Below, piece by piece: positions 38,361-50,900 of a stretch of 64,000 bases of DNA (position 1 is its first letter; each line of letters starts with the position of its first letter). Where the stretch lies: positions 124,001 to 188,000 of the forward strand of contig NZ_VOPH01000007.1 in the NCBI RefSeq assembly GCF_009765275.1, given 5' to 3'. The stretch comes from Chachezhania sediminis. GTDB taxonomy: Bacteria; Pseudomonadota; Alphaproteobacteria; Rhodobacterales; Rhodobacteraceae. A program made the translations under genes and the position numbers. The notes beneath the pieces are model-generated. The model saw only the letters and a program-made list of their open reading frames with translations, searched no databases and had not been told where the DNA came from.

Positions 38361-39906
38361 GTTGTTGTCCTTCTGTCCCGACCCCTGTTCCGGGTTGTCC
38401 CGGTGCGGTGCCGGTTGCCTGCCCGGACACCTGAGCTACCACCAGGCCAAGGTCGATGTTTCCGCTGACATGCTCGCCCGCCACGGCGCCTTCGTGCAGC
38501 ACCACGATGCGGTCCGCGATTTCCAGCGCCTCGTCGATTTCGGAAACGAAGACGACGGTGGCGCGGCCCCTGGCCGTTTCGCGGATATGATGTCCGATGT
38601 CGCGCCGCGCGCCGATGTCGACGCCCTGGAATGGCTCGTCCAGCAGCAGCACCCGACAGGGTTCGATCAGCCAGCGGCCGATGATCACCTTCTGCTGGTT
38701 GCCGCCGGACAGCGTCAGGATGGAATCCGTCCCGCCCTGGCAGACCACGCCGATGCGGCCGATCATGTCGTCCGATGCCTGCCGCTGACGCCTGCGGGAC
38801 AGGAAGGACAGTCGGCTGAAGGCGCCAAGGAAGGGCAGCGTCATGTTGTCGTTGATGTCGAAATCCGGGATCACCGCGTTCGACCGTCGATCCTTGGGCG
38901 TCATGAAGACACCGCGGGCCACGGCCTCGCGCGCGTGTCGGGGCGCATAGGGCTTTCCGTCGATCCTCATCGTGCCTTCGGGCGCGTCCGCAAGGCCGAA
39001 GATGATCTCTGCCAGCCTGGTCTTACCGCTTCCCAGAAGCCCGGTGACCGCGACCACCTCGCCATCCCGCGCGGTGAAGTCCAGCTTCGGACCGTCGGCG
39101 GTCAGGCGCATGGCCTCGATTTCCAGAATCGGGGCGGTGCCGGCCTGTGGCGCGATGTCCACGTCGGTCATGGCATGCCCCAGCATGGCCGAGACGGCAC
39201 CTTCATAGTCCAGCGGTGCGTCGGCGAAGATGCCGGAAATGGCGCCGTCGCGCATGCAGACGATCTTGTCCGCGACGCGGCGGATGTCCGACATGCGGTG
39301 CGATATGTAGAGGACGGCCACACCCTGCGCACGCAGCCGGTCGATCAGCTGGAACAGGCGTTCCGCCTCGGCCGCCGAAAGCGACGATGTCGGTTCGTCC
39401 AGCACCAGGATCCGGGGCGCGCGGGCCATGGCGCGGGCGATGGCGATCATCTGCCGGTCGGCCACGTCCAGGTCCCCGACCCGGGTGCGCACGTCCATCG
39501 TCAGGCCCATGCCCTCGGCCACCTTGCGCGCGGCCTGGCGTAGCTGGCGGTCGCGGACGAAAAGCCGGGCACCCGGCGCGGTCAGGCGGTCCAGAGTCAG
39601 GTTGGTCGCGACATCCAGATCCGGAATGACGCCGTCGTCGATCGACTGGTGGACCGTGACCACGCCATTGGAAATCGCATCGGCCGCGTCCGTCGGATCG
39701 TAGGGGTGCCCGCCAAGTTCCAGGGTGCCCGCATCCTTGCGGTGATAGCCGCAAAGCACCTTGACCAGCGTGGACTTGCCCGCGCCGTTGGCGCCCATGA
39801 GCACCGTCACCTGCCCGGGCGCAAGGTCCAGATCGATCCCGCGCAGCACGTGATTCTGGCCGAAGGATTTTTCCAACCCACGGATCTTGCAAGCAATTTC
39901 GTTCAT
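38353..39906 (-). CDS. Sugar ABC importer ATPase, double domain (RbsA type)
   Basis: 517 residues with two nucleotide-binding domains. Domain 1: Walker A GANGAGKST, weak signature DVADRQMIAIARA, Walker B ILVLDEPTSSL. Domain 2: GLLGSGKTR (Thr for Ser), LSGGNQQKVIIGRW, VLLLDEPFQGVDIGAR. Such asymmetry is normal in RbsA proteins. First gene of the minus-strand operon, 133 bp from the divergent mtnK. Confidence 0.9.
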   Translation of the reverse strand: MNEIACKIRGLEKSFGQNHVLRGIDLDLAPGQVTVLMGANGAGKSTLVKVLCGYHRKDAGTLELGGHPYDPTDAADAISNGVVTVHQSIDDGVIPDLDVATNLTLDRLTAPGARLFVRDRQLRQAARKVAEGMGLTMDVRTRVGDLDVADRQMIAIARAMARAPRILVLDEPTSSLSAAEAERLFQLIDRLRAQGVAVLYISHRMSDIRRVADKIVCMRDGAISGIFADAPLDYEGAVSAMLGHAMTDVDIAPQAGTAPILEIEAMRLTADGPKLDFTARDGEVVAVTGLLGSGKTRLAEIIFGLADAPEGTMRIDGKPYAPRHAREAVARGVFMTPKDRRSNAVIPDFDINDNMTLPFLGAFSRLSFLSRRRQRQASDDMIGRIGVVCQGGTDSILTLSGGNQQKVIIGRWLIEPCRVLLLDEPFQGVDIGARRDIGHHIRETARGRATVVFVSEIDEALEIADRIVVLHEGAVAGEHVSGNIDLGLVVAQVSGQATGTAPGQPGTGVGTEGQQHG

Positions 39907-39975
39907 CCGTCCTCCGTCGTCCGACCTCTTCCTCCAAGGCTGGACGGGGCACTTATTTCGCCGCTTGTGACGAAT

Positions 39976-39991
39976 GTCAAATCCATTGACT
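39976..39991. promoter_or_regulatory. Candidate SorC operator overlapping the mtnK promoter
   Basis: GTCAA-ATCCA-TTGAC (39976-39990) is a perfect inverted repeat. Its right arm is the -35-like TTGACT (39986-39991), 17 bp before a weak -10-like GATGTT. A neighbouring TGAC-GAAT-GTCA (39968-39979) overlaps it. The position between the two divergent operons fits a site for the SorC-family regulator at 42413. Confidence 0.45.
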
Positions 39992-40039
39992 ATTGCCAAG
40001 CCCGGTGTGATGTTCCCGGAAAAAAGGAGGAATCGATCC

Positions 40040-41304
40040 ATGTCAGCAGAGGCCGCAGGCACCGAATACGGTGCCCTCAGCGTGGAAACCCTGGGCGAAA
40101 GGCTGTCCGGGATCGACCGGCTGGAAGAGCGTGTCGGCGCGGATCCGTCACTCTGGAAGGTGCGCGAGGTCGGCGACGGGAACCTGAACCTCGTGTTCAT
40201 CGTCGAAGGCCCGAAGGGAACCGCGATCGTCAAGCAGGCCCTGCCTTACGTCCGCCTGGTGGGCGACAGCTGGCCCCTCCCGCTCTACCGCGCGTTCTAC
40301 GAGTACCATGCCCTGATCCGGCAGGCCGAGCGCGATCCGGGGTCCGTGCCAGAGATCTATCATTTCGACGAGGCGCAGGCGCTGATCGTCATGGAATTCC
40401 TCAGCCCCCACGTGATCCTGCGGCGCAAGCTGATCCTGGGAGAGCAGGTCGGGGGGCTGGCCGAGCGGCTGGGTCTCTTCTGCGCCCGCACCGCCTTCCG
40501 CGGGTCCGAGCTGAGCATGGAGAGCGGCCGCAAGAAGGCCGATGTCGGCCTGTTTTCCGGCAATGTCGAGATCCCGGCGATCACCGAGTCCCTGGTCTTC
40601 ACCGACCCCTATTTCGACGCCGAGATGAACAGTCATACCCCGGGGCTGGAGCCGATCATCGCCACCCTGCGCGGCGACGCCCGGATGAAGGCCAGGGTCC
40701 AGCGGATGCTGATGACGTTCGCCTCCAACACCGAAACGATGCTGCACGGCGATCTGCATTCCGGTTCGATCATGGCGACGGAAACGGAAGCCAAGGTCAT
40801 CGACCCGGAATTCGTGCAGTACGGCCCCATGGGCTTCGATATCGGGATGCTGACCGCGAACTACCTGATGGCCTATTTCAGCCAGCCGGCCCATCGCGGC
40901 GCGGACCTGGAAGCGTACCAGGAGTGGCTGCTGGAGGTCATCACCGGCACCTTCGCCGCCTTCAAGGCGGAGTTCGCCCGGCTCTGGCGCGAGGAACGGA
41001 CCGGGATGCTGTATCCTGCCGCATTGTTCGAGGATCAGGGTCAGCCTTCGGACGAGGCACGCGACGAGTTGCTGCGCAATATCTGGCAGGATGCCATGGC
41101 GATCTGCGGGATCGAGATGCATCGCCGCTGCCTGTCGCTGGCCCACAACGCCGATTTCGAAGAAATCGAGGATGTCGCAATGCGTGCGTCGCTGGAGGTG
41201 CGCAACCTGATGATGGGCCGGGATCTGATCCTGAATGCCGAGACTATCGCCGACCCGGCCGCGCTGTGCGACATGGCCCGGGCCTATAACGGAAAGGACG
41301 TGCT

Positions 41305-41308
<4 letters not shown>
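40040..41308 (+). CDS. mtnK: S-methyl-5-thioribose kinase MtnK (or 5-deoxyribose kinase)
   Basis: 422 residues, choline-kinase-like fold. It phosphorylates C1 of 5-methylthioribose; relatives also use 5-deoxyribose. [17 protein letters not shown] is the nucleotide loop. [10 protein letters not shown] is the catalytic loop and [20 protein letters not shown] the metal loop, all typical of MtnK. The start has AAGGAGG 9 bases upstream. It overlaps mtnA by 4 bp. Confidence 0.92.
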
Positions 41309-42408
<1,100 letters not shown>

Positions 42409-42412
42409 GGGC

Positions 42413-43402
42413 ATGAGCCCGATCTCCACCTCGCGCGGCCGGACGGTTTCGGACCCGGACGGCCGCGGTGCCCGGCAGGACGAGGCCATCGTGGAAGCCG
42501 CCTGGTGCTACTACCACGAGGGGCTGAACCAGAACGAGATCGCGCAGCGCCTCGGCGTAAGCCGTGCTTCGGTCGTGAACTACCTGGCCGAGGCGCGGCG
42601 CCGGGAATACGTGCGGATCACCCTCGACACAGAGGTCTTCCGGACGAGCGCCCTGGCCACGCGGCTGAAGGACCGGTTCGGGCTGACGGAAACGCTGATC
42701 GTGCCGGCGGGCGACGCCACGCGCGGGATCGGCCGGGTGATCCGCGCCGCCGCCGACTGGCTGCCGGAACTGCTGGAACGCGGGGACCGGCTGGGCGTCG
42801 CCTGGGGCGAGACGATCTATCGGCTGGCCGAAGCCTCGCCCCGCACTTCCGTGGGCGACCTGACGGTGGTGCAGCTTCTTGGCTCGCGCTCCGCAAATCT
42901 GGGCTTCGCGGCAGAAGCCTGTTCCTCGAACCTCGCCCGCCGGCTCGACGCGGCCTGCATCAACCTGCACGTGCCGCTTCTGCTCAGTGACCGCGACCTT
43001 TGTGCCCGGCTCAAGGCCGAGCCGGTGGTGGCTGAGCAGCTTCGCGCCGTCGCCGAATGCAACAAGGTGGTCTTCGCCGCCGGGACCTGCGGCCCGGACA
43101 GCCACATGGCCCGCACCGGGCTTCTGAGCGATGCCCAGCTTGCCGACATGCGCGCCCGCGGTGCCACCGGGGTGATCTGCGGGCAGCTCATAGACAGCGA
43201 AGGTCGTCCCATGCCCTCGGGCAACGAGGACCGGATGATCGGCGTGACACTCGACCAGATGGCAAACAAGCCCATGGGCCTGCTGGTTGCCGCCGGGATC
43301 GACCGTGTTGCCGCCACCCGGGCCGCTCTCAGGGGCGGTTTCGCCACCCATCTCGCCACCAGCTCCGATATCGCGGCTGAACTTCTGGAAAGCGACACGT
43401 GA
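42413..43402 (+). CDS. SorC/DeoR-family sugar-binding transcriptional regulator
   Basis: 329 residues. The N-terminal helix-turn-helix is YYHEGLNQNEIAQRLGVSRA then SVVNYLAEARRREYV (about residues 35-70). The C-terminal sugar-phosphate sensor includes LGVAWGETIYRLAE and GATGVICGQLIDSEGRPM. SorC proteins usually sense a phosphorylated sugar made by their own pathway. Likely target: the divergent promoter region at 39.9 kb. It lies 4 bp after mtnA and overlaps the aldolase start. Confidence 0.88.
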   Translation: MSPISTSRGRTVSDPDGRGARQDEAIVEAAWCYYHEGLNQNEIAQRLGVSRASVVNYLAEARRREYVRITLDTEVFRTSALATRLKDRFGLTETLIVPAGDATRGIGRVIRAAADWLPELLERGDRLGVAWGETIYRLAEASPRTSVGDLTVVQLLGSRSANLGFAAEACSSNLARRLDAACINLHVPLLLSDRDLCARLKAEPVVAEQLRAVAECNKVVFAAGTCGPDSHMARTGLLSDAQLADMRARGATGVICGQLIDSEGRPMPSGNEDRMIGVTLDQMANKPMGLLVAAGIDRVAATRAALRGGFATHLATSSDIAAELLESDT

Positions 43403-44055
43403 CCCGATACGAAGACACGACGGAAACCCGCCAGGCCATCATCGATGCCTGCCGCTGGATGAATGACCGCGGCATCAACCAGGGTACGTCGGGCAACATT
43501 TCCGTCCGTGTGCCGGGCGCGATCCTGATCACGCCTTCGGGCGTGCCCTATGATCGGATGACCCCGGACATGATCGTCCGGCTGGTGACCGAGGGCGAGC
43601 CCGACATGAGCGGCGACCTGCGGCCCTCGACCGAATGGCGCTTTCATCAGTACCTGATGGCGGCACGGCCCGATGTGTCGGCAGCCGTCCATGCCCACCC
43701 GGCCCATTGCACGGCCGTGGCCATGCAGGGGCAACCGATCCCGGCCTGCCACTACATGATCGCCGCCTTCGGCGGGAACGACGTGCCGATCACCCCCTAC
43801 GCGCTGTTCGGCAGTGCCGAGCTGGCGGGCTACGTGGCCGATGCGATGCGCGACCGTCACGGTTGCCTGATGGCCAGCCACGGTGCGACGGTGGTCGGCG
43901 AAAGCCTCGATCGGGCGCTCTGGCGGATGGAGGAGCTGGAAAACCTTGCCCGGGTCTACCTCCTGTCCCGCATGAGCGGCGAGCCGGTACTCCTGACCGA
44001 CGCGCAGATGGAGGAGGTGATCGCGGCCTTTTCCAATTACGGACCGGGGAAGTGA
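43399..44055 (+). CDS. ald2: Class II (zinc) aldolase, fuculose-phosphate aldolase family (Ald2-like)
   Basis: 218 residues, GTG start overlapping the regulator stop. NQGTSGNISVRVPGAILITP is the phosphate site. PSTEWRFHQYL gives the catalytic Glu, AVHAHPAHCTAV two zinc His residues and MASHGATVVG the third. Next to mtnK-mtnA it should split 5-methylthioribulose-1-phosphate or 5-deoxyribulose-1-phosphate into dihydroxyacetone phosphate and methylthioacetaldehyde or acetaldehyde, as in the DHAP shunt. Confidence 0.88.
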   Translation: MTRYEDTTETRQAIIDACRWMNDRGINQGTSGNISVRVPGAILITPSGVPYDRMTPDMIVRLVTEGEPDMSGDLRPSTEWRFHQYLMAARPDVSAAVHAHPAHCTAVAMQGQPIPACHYMIAAFGGNDVPITPYALFGSAELAGYVADAMRDRHGCLMASHGATVVGESLDRALWRMEELENLARVYLLSRMSGEPVLLTDAQMEEVIAAFSNYGPGK

Positions 44056-44814
44056 AGCCACCCGGGCTTGGGTGCCATGCCTCTGCCGCACATCATGGCC
44101 TTCGACCGATCTGGCGTGGGGTGTTCCAGAACATGCGCGGCCGGGATTTTCCGGTCCTGAATGGCCGCGTGTATCGCGCGCCTGTTCCTGGTCCGGTTTC
44201 TTCAGTCGCCTGAAATCGAAGGGGGACTGCAATCTGTTCCGGGCGTGCTTGCGCTCGAAACTCGACCTTGCCCGGATGCACCGAGTGGGCCGGATCGCGC
44301 CCAGCTTTCTGCGCGGGACAATTGGCTGCGACGAAATCCGGATCCTGCCGCTGGGTGAGGGGATGTTTTTTGGCTTCTCCTGCCCCCCGAAAGGGTGCCG
44401 CCCGGTCTGGCCCGTGTTGGACGGGAATGGGCGGACCGATATGCCGACGGGGGACGCCACCCGTCACCGCGCGTCCAGAACCTTGTCGATTTCGACCATT
44501 CGGCCGGCCACTTCGCGTCCGATTTCTGCGAACATGGCGGCGGGCACATGACCGAACTGGTTCGCACGGCCGGCCCGGGTGCGTCGTGGTCGAGATCGGC
44601 GCCGACGTCGTCATTTTCATTGGCGACACGCAGGTGCCGCCATGCCGGGACCGCGCAGGCTGGCCTTTGGCCAGGTTCGATCCGGTCGCGCGGCAGCACG
44701 ATTGCCGTGAAGGCGCTGAATTTCACGAGCCAACGGACTGTCGTGTGATGGTGCGCGGCGGGGAGATGTCCAGCCATTGCATTGCTGGATGCCACTCTAG
44801 GTTGTATGATTTTA

Positions 44815-44834
44815 TTGTACTGCAAGTTGTACAA
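44815..44834. promoter_or_regulatory. Inverted repeat TTGTAC-N8-GTACAA
   Basis: Perfect 6-bp arms, TTGTAC and GTACAA, spaced by eight bases, about 155 bp before the second autotransporter start. Candidate regulator site; the regulator is unknown. Confidence 0.4.
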
Positions 44835-44905
44835 GAGAACCGATGTAGTGCGACAACAACACGGGCGAAAGTGGGCCGGCGGCCAGGGCAGGCCACAACT
44901 GCTTC

Positions 44906-44919
44906 ATACCATATGGTAT
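44906..44919. promoter_or_regulatory. Perfect 14-bp palindrome ATACCATATGGTAT
   Basis: A 14-bp palindrome about 70 bp before the second autotransporter start, close to where a promoter would lie. Candidate operator. Confidence 0.4.
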
Positions 44920-44988
44920 TTGATTGATGGTCCACAGTTTCGGCCTTTTCATTATGTCCGATTTCCAACGAGTTCAGGATAACTCCCC

Positions 44989-47900
44989 ATGACGACCCGC
45001 TGCGCCCAATCCTCTGCGCTGACGATGCTGCGCGGATGCGCAAGCGTGCTTGCCATCTCCGTGGTCCTGTCCGGCAGCGGCAGCGCATTGCATGCCGAAG
45101 ACATCACGATCTCGGATGATCAGGATATGGCGCTGATCCGGTCCACCGTGGGGCAGGCCGGCGACCAGATGGCGGGTACGGAAAGCCAGAAGACCGACGG
45201 GCAGGCGGCCGAGGCGATCGACGTCACGATCAGCGCCACCGGGACCGTGGGCGACACATCCGGCAGCACGCAGACCCAGATCCACCTGTCATCGACGGGG
45301 GGCACGGCCGGACGGTACGGACCCAACGACTGGACTCAGAGCAAGGCCGGCGTGGGCAGCAACGGCGGCGATGGCGGGAGCCTGACCTTGACGGTCGACG
45401 GGACCATACGGGTTGCCGACACGGGCGCGCAGGATGGCGACGACAGCCACCCGCTGATCCTGCTGGAAACGACCGGGGCGGCCGGCGGCAACCCGGGTCG
45501 CGGAACGGAAGACAATGCGCAGTGGCACAAGGCGCGGAAAGGCGGGAACGGCGGGAAGGGTGGCGATATCGGTGTCACCTTGGGGGCCGCGGTCCAGACG
45601 ATAGAGGACGCCAATCCGCTGGTCGTCGCGGTTTCGACCGGCGGCAAGGGCGGGCCCTATGTCAAGGGCGATCCGGCGAACAACGGAGGCAACGGCGGCA
45701 CCGTGGCGGCACGGCTGGCCGCGGACGGTTCCGGCAAGACCTTCACGGTGGGCACCAGCGGTGACAACGCGCAGGCCTTCGTCCTGAAAAGCGTGGGCGG
45801 GGCTGCGGGCACATCCGGCAGCGACATCGGGAACAGTTCGAAGCGGGGCAAGGGCGGTGACGTGACCTTCACCGCCGAGGCCGGCACCCGGGTCCGGACC
45901 ACGGGCAATGCCTCGACCGCGATCCTGCTGCAAAGCGTGGGCGGCCGGGGCGGCGACGGCAACTCGGATGCAGAGGACGCCGTCGCCGGGGGCGATGCCG
46001 GGAATGTGACGGCGACGCTGGACGGCAGTGTGGAGACGACGCAGGACTATGCCTTCGGGATCGTCGCCCAGTCTGTCGCGGGCGACGGCGGCGACGGGTA
46101 TAATGCCTTTGCCGCCAGTGGCGGCGACGGCGGCGATGCGGGGGCTGCCGGAACGGTGACCATCACCAATGCCGGCGACATCGGCACCCGGGGCGACGGA
46201 TCGACGGCCATCGTCGCGCAGTCGATCGGCGGCGGCGATCCGATGGCCGCGTTCGATTCCACCAAGGGCACCTATGTGGCCGGTGGCGGCGGGGATGGCG
46301 GCGGCGGCGGCTGGTGGTTCTGGTCCCATGGCGGCGACGGCGGCCGGGGTGGCGCGGCCAACACGGTCACGGTCAGCAACTACGGGACGATCGCAACCCA
46401 GGGCGACGGGGCCTATGGCATCCTGGCCCAGTCCATCGGCGGCAACGGCGGGAATGGGGGCGGCGATACGGACGCCAGCTTCTTCGTCTCCGTCTCGATC
46501 GGTGGGGACGGGGGCCCCGGCGGCGACGGGGCCGACGTGGAGATCGGCGAATACGACGCCTTCGACGACACGGACGAAATCGCCCGCCATGCGGGATCCA
46601 GGATCGAGACCCGGGGCAATACCGCCTACGGGATCCTGGCACAGTCGGTCGGCGGCGGTGGGGGCAACGGCGGCGCGGCCAACAGCAATTCCCTTGGTCC
46701 CGTCATCTCGGTTTCGGTGGCCGTGGGCGGGTCCGGCGGCGACGGTGGCCATGGCGGCGCCATCTCGGTCGCCAACATGTCGGACATCACGACCAATGGC
46801 GACGCGGCAACGGCGATCCTGGCCCAGTCGGTCGGGGGCGGCGGCGGGGCCGGGGGCGGCGCCAAGGCCCGTTCGATCAGCGTCGGCGTGCCAAAGTTGC
46901 CGTCGATTTCCGTCTCGACGGCCATCGGCGGCACTGGTGGCGGCGGCGGTGACGGCGGCACGGTGCGGATCCGCAACCGCGCGGCGGTCACCACGCATGG
47001 CAGCAATGCCAACGCGATCGAGGCGCAGAGCATCGGCGGCGGTGGCGGCGCGGGCGGGAACGCGACGGCGCAGACCCTGGCGGTGCAGTACGCAAGCACG
47101 ATCGACGCCGTGTCGGTCGCGGTGTCGGTGGGCGGGTCCGGCGGCAAGGGCGGCCATGGGGGCGACGTCGAGATCGAGGTCGCGGACAGCAAGGTCGAGA
47201 CCACGGGCGACCAGTCGTCCGCCATCGTTGCCCGCAGCATCGGCGGCGGTGGCGGATCCGGCGGCGCGGGCAGTTCGCTGTCGCAGCTGATGTCCTATGC
47301 CAACGCGGTCACGACATCCGTGGCGATCGGCGGCACCGGCTCCTCCGGCGGCGACGGCGGCGCGGTTACGGTCGAGGCCGGGAATTCCGACATCACCACC
47401 TATTCCGATTTCTCCTATGGCATCTACGCGCTGAGCGTCGGCGGCGGGGGCGGCGACGGCGGGTCCGGGACCGCGTCGGCAAAGAAGGACTATTCGAACA
47501 AGTGGCTGAAGGACTCGGGCCTGAGCAATTTCGTCAGCCTGCTGAAGATCAAGGCCGACGATTTCGGGGTCGGCGTGGCGGTCGGCGGATCCAGCGACGG
47601 CGGAGGTCACGGCGGTGACGTGACCATCGACCAGTCGGGCAGCATCCTGACGGTGGGCGACAACTCTGCCGGGATCGTGGCGCGGTCCATCGGCGGGGGC
47701 GGCGGCGACGGGGGCGGCTACAATGCCGGCGCCAGCGCCCAGGCGGCAATCACCACCTCGGTCGGGGGCAGCGGCGGGGCCGGCGGCGATGGCGGCAACA
47801 TCGCGATCACGCATAACGGATCCGTCACGACGCAGGGTGGCGGGTCGCATGGAGTCTTCGCCCAGTCGGTCGGCGGCGGTGGAGGGACCGGGGGATCGTT

Positions 47901-50900
47901 CTCGGGCTCCGTCTCGCACGGGCTGGGCGACGAGCTGAACGCGTTCGAGGTGTTCATCGACATCCTGAAGGACGTCGACAGCTGGAACGACCTGTTGTCG
48001 ACCTTCGCGAATTCCGACGACAAGGACAGCATCTTCAACGGCAACTCGAAGACCCAGCACGCGTTCGAGACGATGGATTCCCTGATCGAGGTCGTCGAGG
48101 CGGTCGAGGACCTGGCCACGGCCGACGCGGACGAGTTCTGGAAGGCGCTGGCCAACTTCATGTCCGTCGAGATCGTGTCGCTGATCAAGGTCGGCAAGCG
48201 CGAAGCGCTGGAAGCGTTCCAGAAGCGCCTGAAGGACAAGCTTCTGAAGGGCGACCGGGACATCATCGCCAGCCTGCCCAGCGTGTCCGAACACTTTTCC
48301 TTCGGCGGGTCCGGCGGCAAGGGCGGCCATGGCGGTGACGTGCAGATCCACGCCGACGGCGGCAGTGTCGTCACGTCGGGCGTCAACGCCTTCGGTGTCT
48401 TCGCCCAGTCCATCGGCGGCGGCGGCGGGGCCGGCGGCAGCTCCTATGCCAGCGGGTCGAACACCTTCAACCTCGACATGTCGATCGGGGGATCGGGCGG
48501 GGTGGGCGGCAAGGGCGGCACGGTCACGATCGAGAACCTGAACGGCACGGTCCTGACCACCGGCGACGGGTCGCACGCGATCTATGCCCAATCGGTCGGC
48601 GGCGGTGGTGGTGTCGGCGGGGCGTCCCAGACGTCGAACTCGATCTCGTTCTCGGCCAACCTGGTGATCGGTGGCGATGACGGGGCGCAGGGCGACGGCG
48701 GCGATGTCTCCGTGACCAACGGATCCCGGCTTGGGACCACGGGGGCCGGGGCCCATGGCATCGTCGCGCAATCCATCGGCGGCGGCGGCGGTCGAGACGA
48801 TCCTGATCAAGTCGGGCGCGATGACCCAGGAAGAGATCGACGCGCAGAAGAGCACGGATACCGACAGCGACGACCAAATCTATGACCAGCTGACCAACGC
48901 GACCTATGATGACGGGACCTCGGTCCTGCCCAAGCCGTCGCTGAGCGTGGTGATCGGCGGCAGCGGCGGCGCCGCAGGGAACGGCGGCAAGGTCGATGTC
49001 ACCCATACCGGCGACGTCTCGACCGCCGGCGACGGGTCCATCGGCATCTTCGCGCAGACGGTCGGCGGCGGCGGCGGCACCGGCAAGAACGCATCGAGCG
49101 GCGGCACGCTGGGCCTGTTCACCGGCATCTGGCCCAACAGCTTTGCCTTCGGGGGCAGCGGCGGTGCGGGCGGCGACGGTGGCGCCATCGACCTGATCCT
49201 GGGCGATGCTTCGTCGATCACGACCGCGGGCACCGGGTCCCATGGTGTCATGGCGCAATCCGTCGGCGGCGGCGGCGGCTACGGCGGCATGGTCAAGAAC
49301 CGGCTGCTCTACAAGACCTACAGCTTCACAGCGGCCTCCGAGGATGCGGCGGTGACCGGCCACGGCGGCAACATCGTGATTTCCATGGACGGCAGCGGTG
49401 CGACCCGCACCGACGGCCAGGCGCTGATCCGGACCACGGGCGATTATGCGCATGGGATCTGGGCGGCCTCGCTGGGCGGCGGCGGCACCAGCAGGATCGA
49501 CACGATCTTCGTGCGGAACGGCAGCCTGCGACCGGGCGGCGACGGCGCCGGGAGCGTCGAGGTCCAGGCGGGCGACGACGGCGGCGGCGAGGTCTACACC
49601 AAGGGTCACCTGAGCCACGCGGTCCTGGCGCTGTCGGTGGCCGGCGGCGGAGGCGAGTCCGGCAGTTTTTTCCAGGGGCCGGTCGATGTCGACTCGATCT
49701 TTCTGACCAACGGACGGTCGGGCATCGTCGGCGCTGGCGGCGGTGCCGTCACGGTCGGAAACACCTTAGGCTCGGAACTGACGACCCGGGGCGTGCTGGC
49801 CCAGGCCATCGTGGCCGCGTCGGTCGGCAACAGCGGCGGCGCGATCGGGCTGGTCATGGACAACCTGGTCGATACCCACGGCATGATCCTGACCAATGGC
49901 GCCAGCGGGCAGGCTGCCGGGACCGGTGGCTAGGTGACAGTCACCAACACGTCCTATGTCGACACCTATGGTGCGTTGTCGGCGGGTATTACCGGCCTGT
50001 CGGTCGCCGGCAGCGGCGGCGTCACCGGCTTTGCCTTGACGCCGGACGCAACGATCGGGACCCTGTCGGGGCCGATCTTCCATGACCAGGGCAAGCAGGG
50101 CGGTCATGGCGGAACGACGCAGGTCGTCACCGTGACCAACGGCAAAGACAGCGAAGGCACCGGCGAGATCACGACGCGCGGCTTCGGCGCCACGGGGACC
50201 GCCGCCCAGTCGGTCGCGGGCAATGGCGGGGCCGGCGGCATCGTCCATGCCGGCATCCTGGACGCGACCCAGCCAAGCCTGTCGCTGTCGACGGCCAATG
50301 GCGCGGGCATCGGCAATGGCGGCACGGCCGGCGCGGTGACGGTTTCCAATGACGGCCACGTCACCACGTCGGGCACCTACGCATACGGGATCCTGGCCAG
50401 TTCGGTCGGGCGCAGTGGCGGCAGCGTCGTTGCAAGCTATCAGGTGACCAACCCGGGGCAGGAGCGCGGGTCCGTCAACGCGATCGACGTCGTCAGCACC
50501 CTGGGCAGCGGCGGCAGCACCGGTGGCAGGGGCGGTGACGTCACCGTCGCCAGCAGCGGCCAGGTGCGGACCTCCGGCGTGAATGCGCACGGCATCTGGG
50601 GCCAGTCGGTCGGCGGCAACGGCGGTGCGTCGGGGACGGCCATCACCTATCTTCTGGACAATTACTGGATCGGCGGCGGCCTGAATGTGGGCCTGTCCGT
50701 CGGCGCGGAAGGCGGCAGCGGCGCGGTCGGCGGGGCAGTGAGCCTGGACAATGCGGGCGGCGTGACCACCGGGGCCGACACCTCCTATGGGCTTTACGCC
50801 CAGTCCATCGGCGGCAGCGGCGGCGATGCCGGCAACTTCGGGACCGTCTTTGCGGGCTACACGCAGGGGCGCAACGTCGTTTCGGACACCACCTTCAACC

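Larger units (their letters stand above)
44056..44988. other. Long intergenic region before the second autotransporter
   Basis: About 930 bp without a recognisable gene. A possible terminator hairpin CACCCGGGCTTGGGTG (44059-44074) follows the aldolase. The last 250 bp are AT-richer than the surroundings and carry two palindromes (44815 and 44906), which look like operator sites for the autotransporter. Confidence 0.5.

Noticed and set aside
44560-44760. Possible IS66 accessory-gene fragment (frame with CVVVEIGADVVIFIGDTQVP)
   Set aside because: The similarity is short and vague and no other IS66 part is present nearby.
48765-48800. GGC run at the frameshift as a phase-variation switch
   Set aside because: Slippage of whole GGC units would not change frame, and the needed change is of one or two bases; there is no mononucleotide run long enough.
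45289-48855. An 1188-codon minus-strand frame opposite the second autotransporter
   Set aside because: Same artefact of Gly-rich, GC-biased repeats as for the first autotransporter.
49931-49933. TAG read through as a recoded amino acid (pyrrolysine-like or suppressed amber)
   Set aside because: No supporting downstream structure or tRNA is seen, the other TAG codons lie in genes with further lesions, and a CAG-to-TAG change or sequencing error is simpler.
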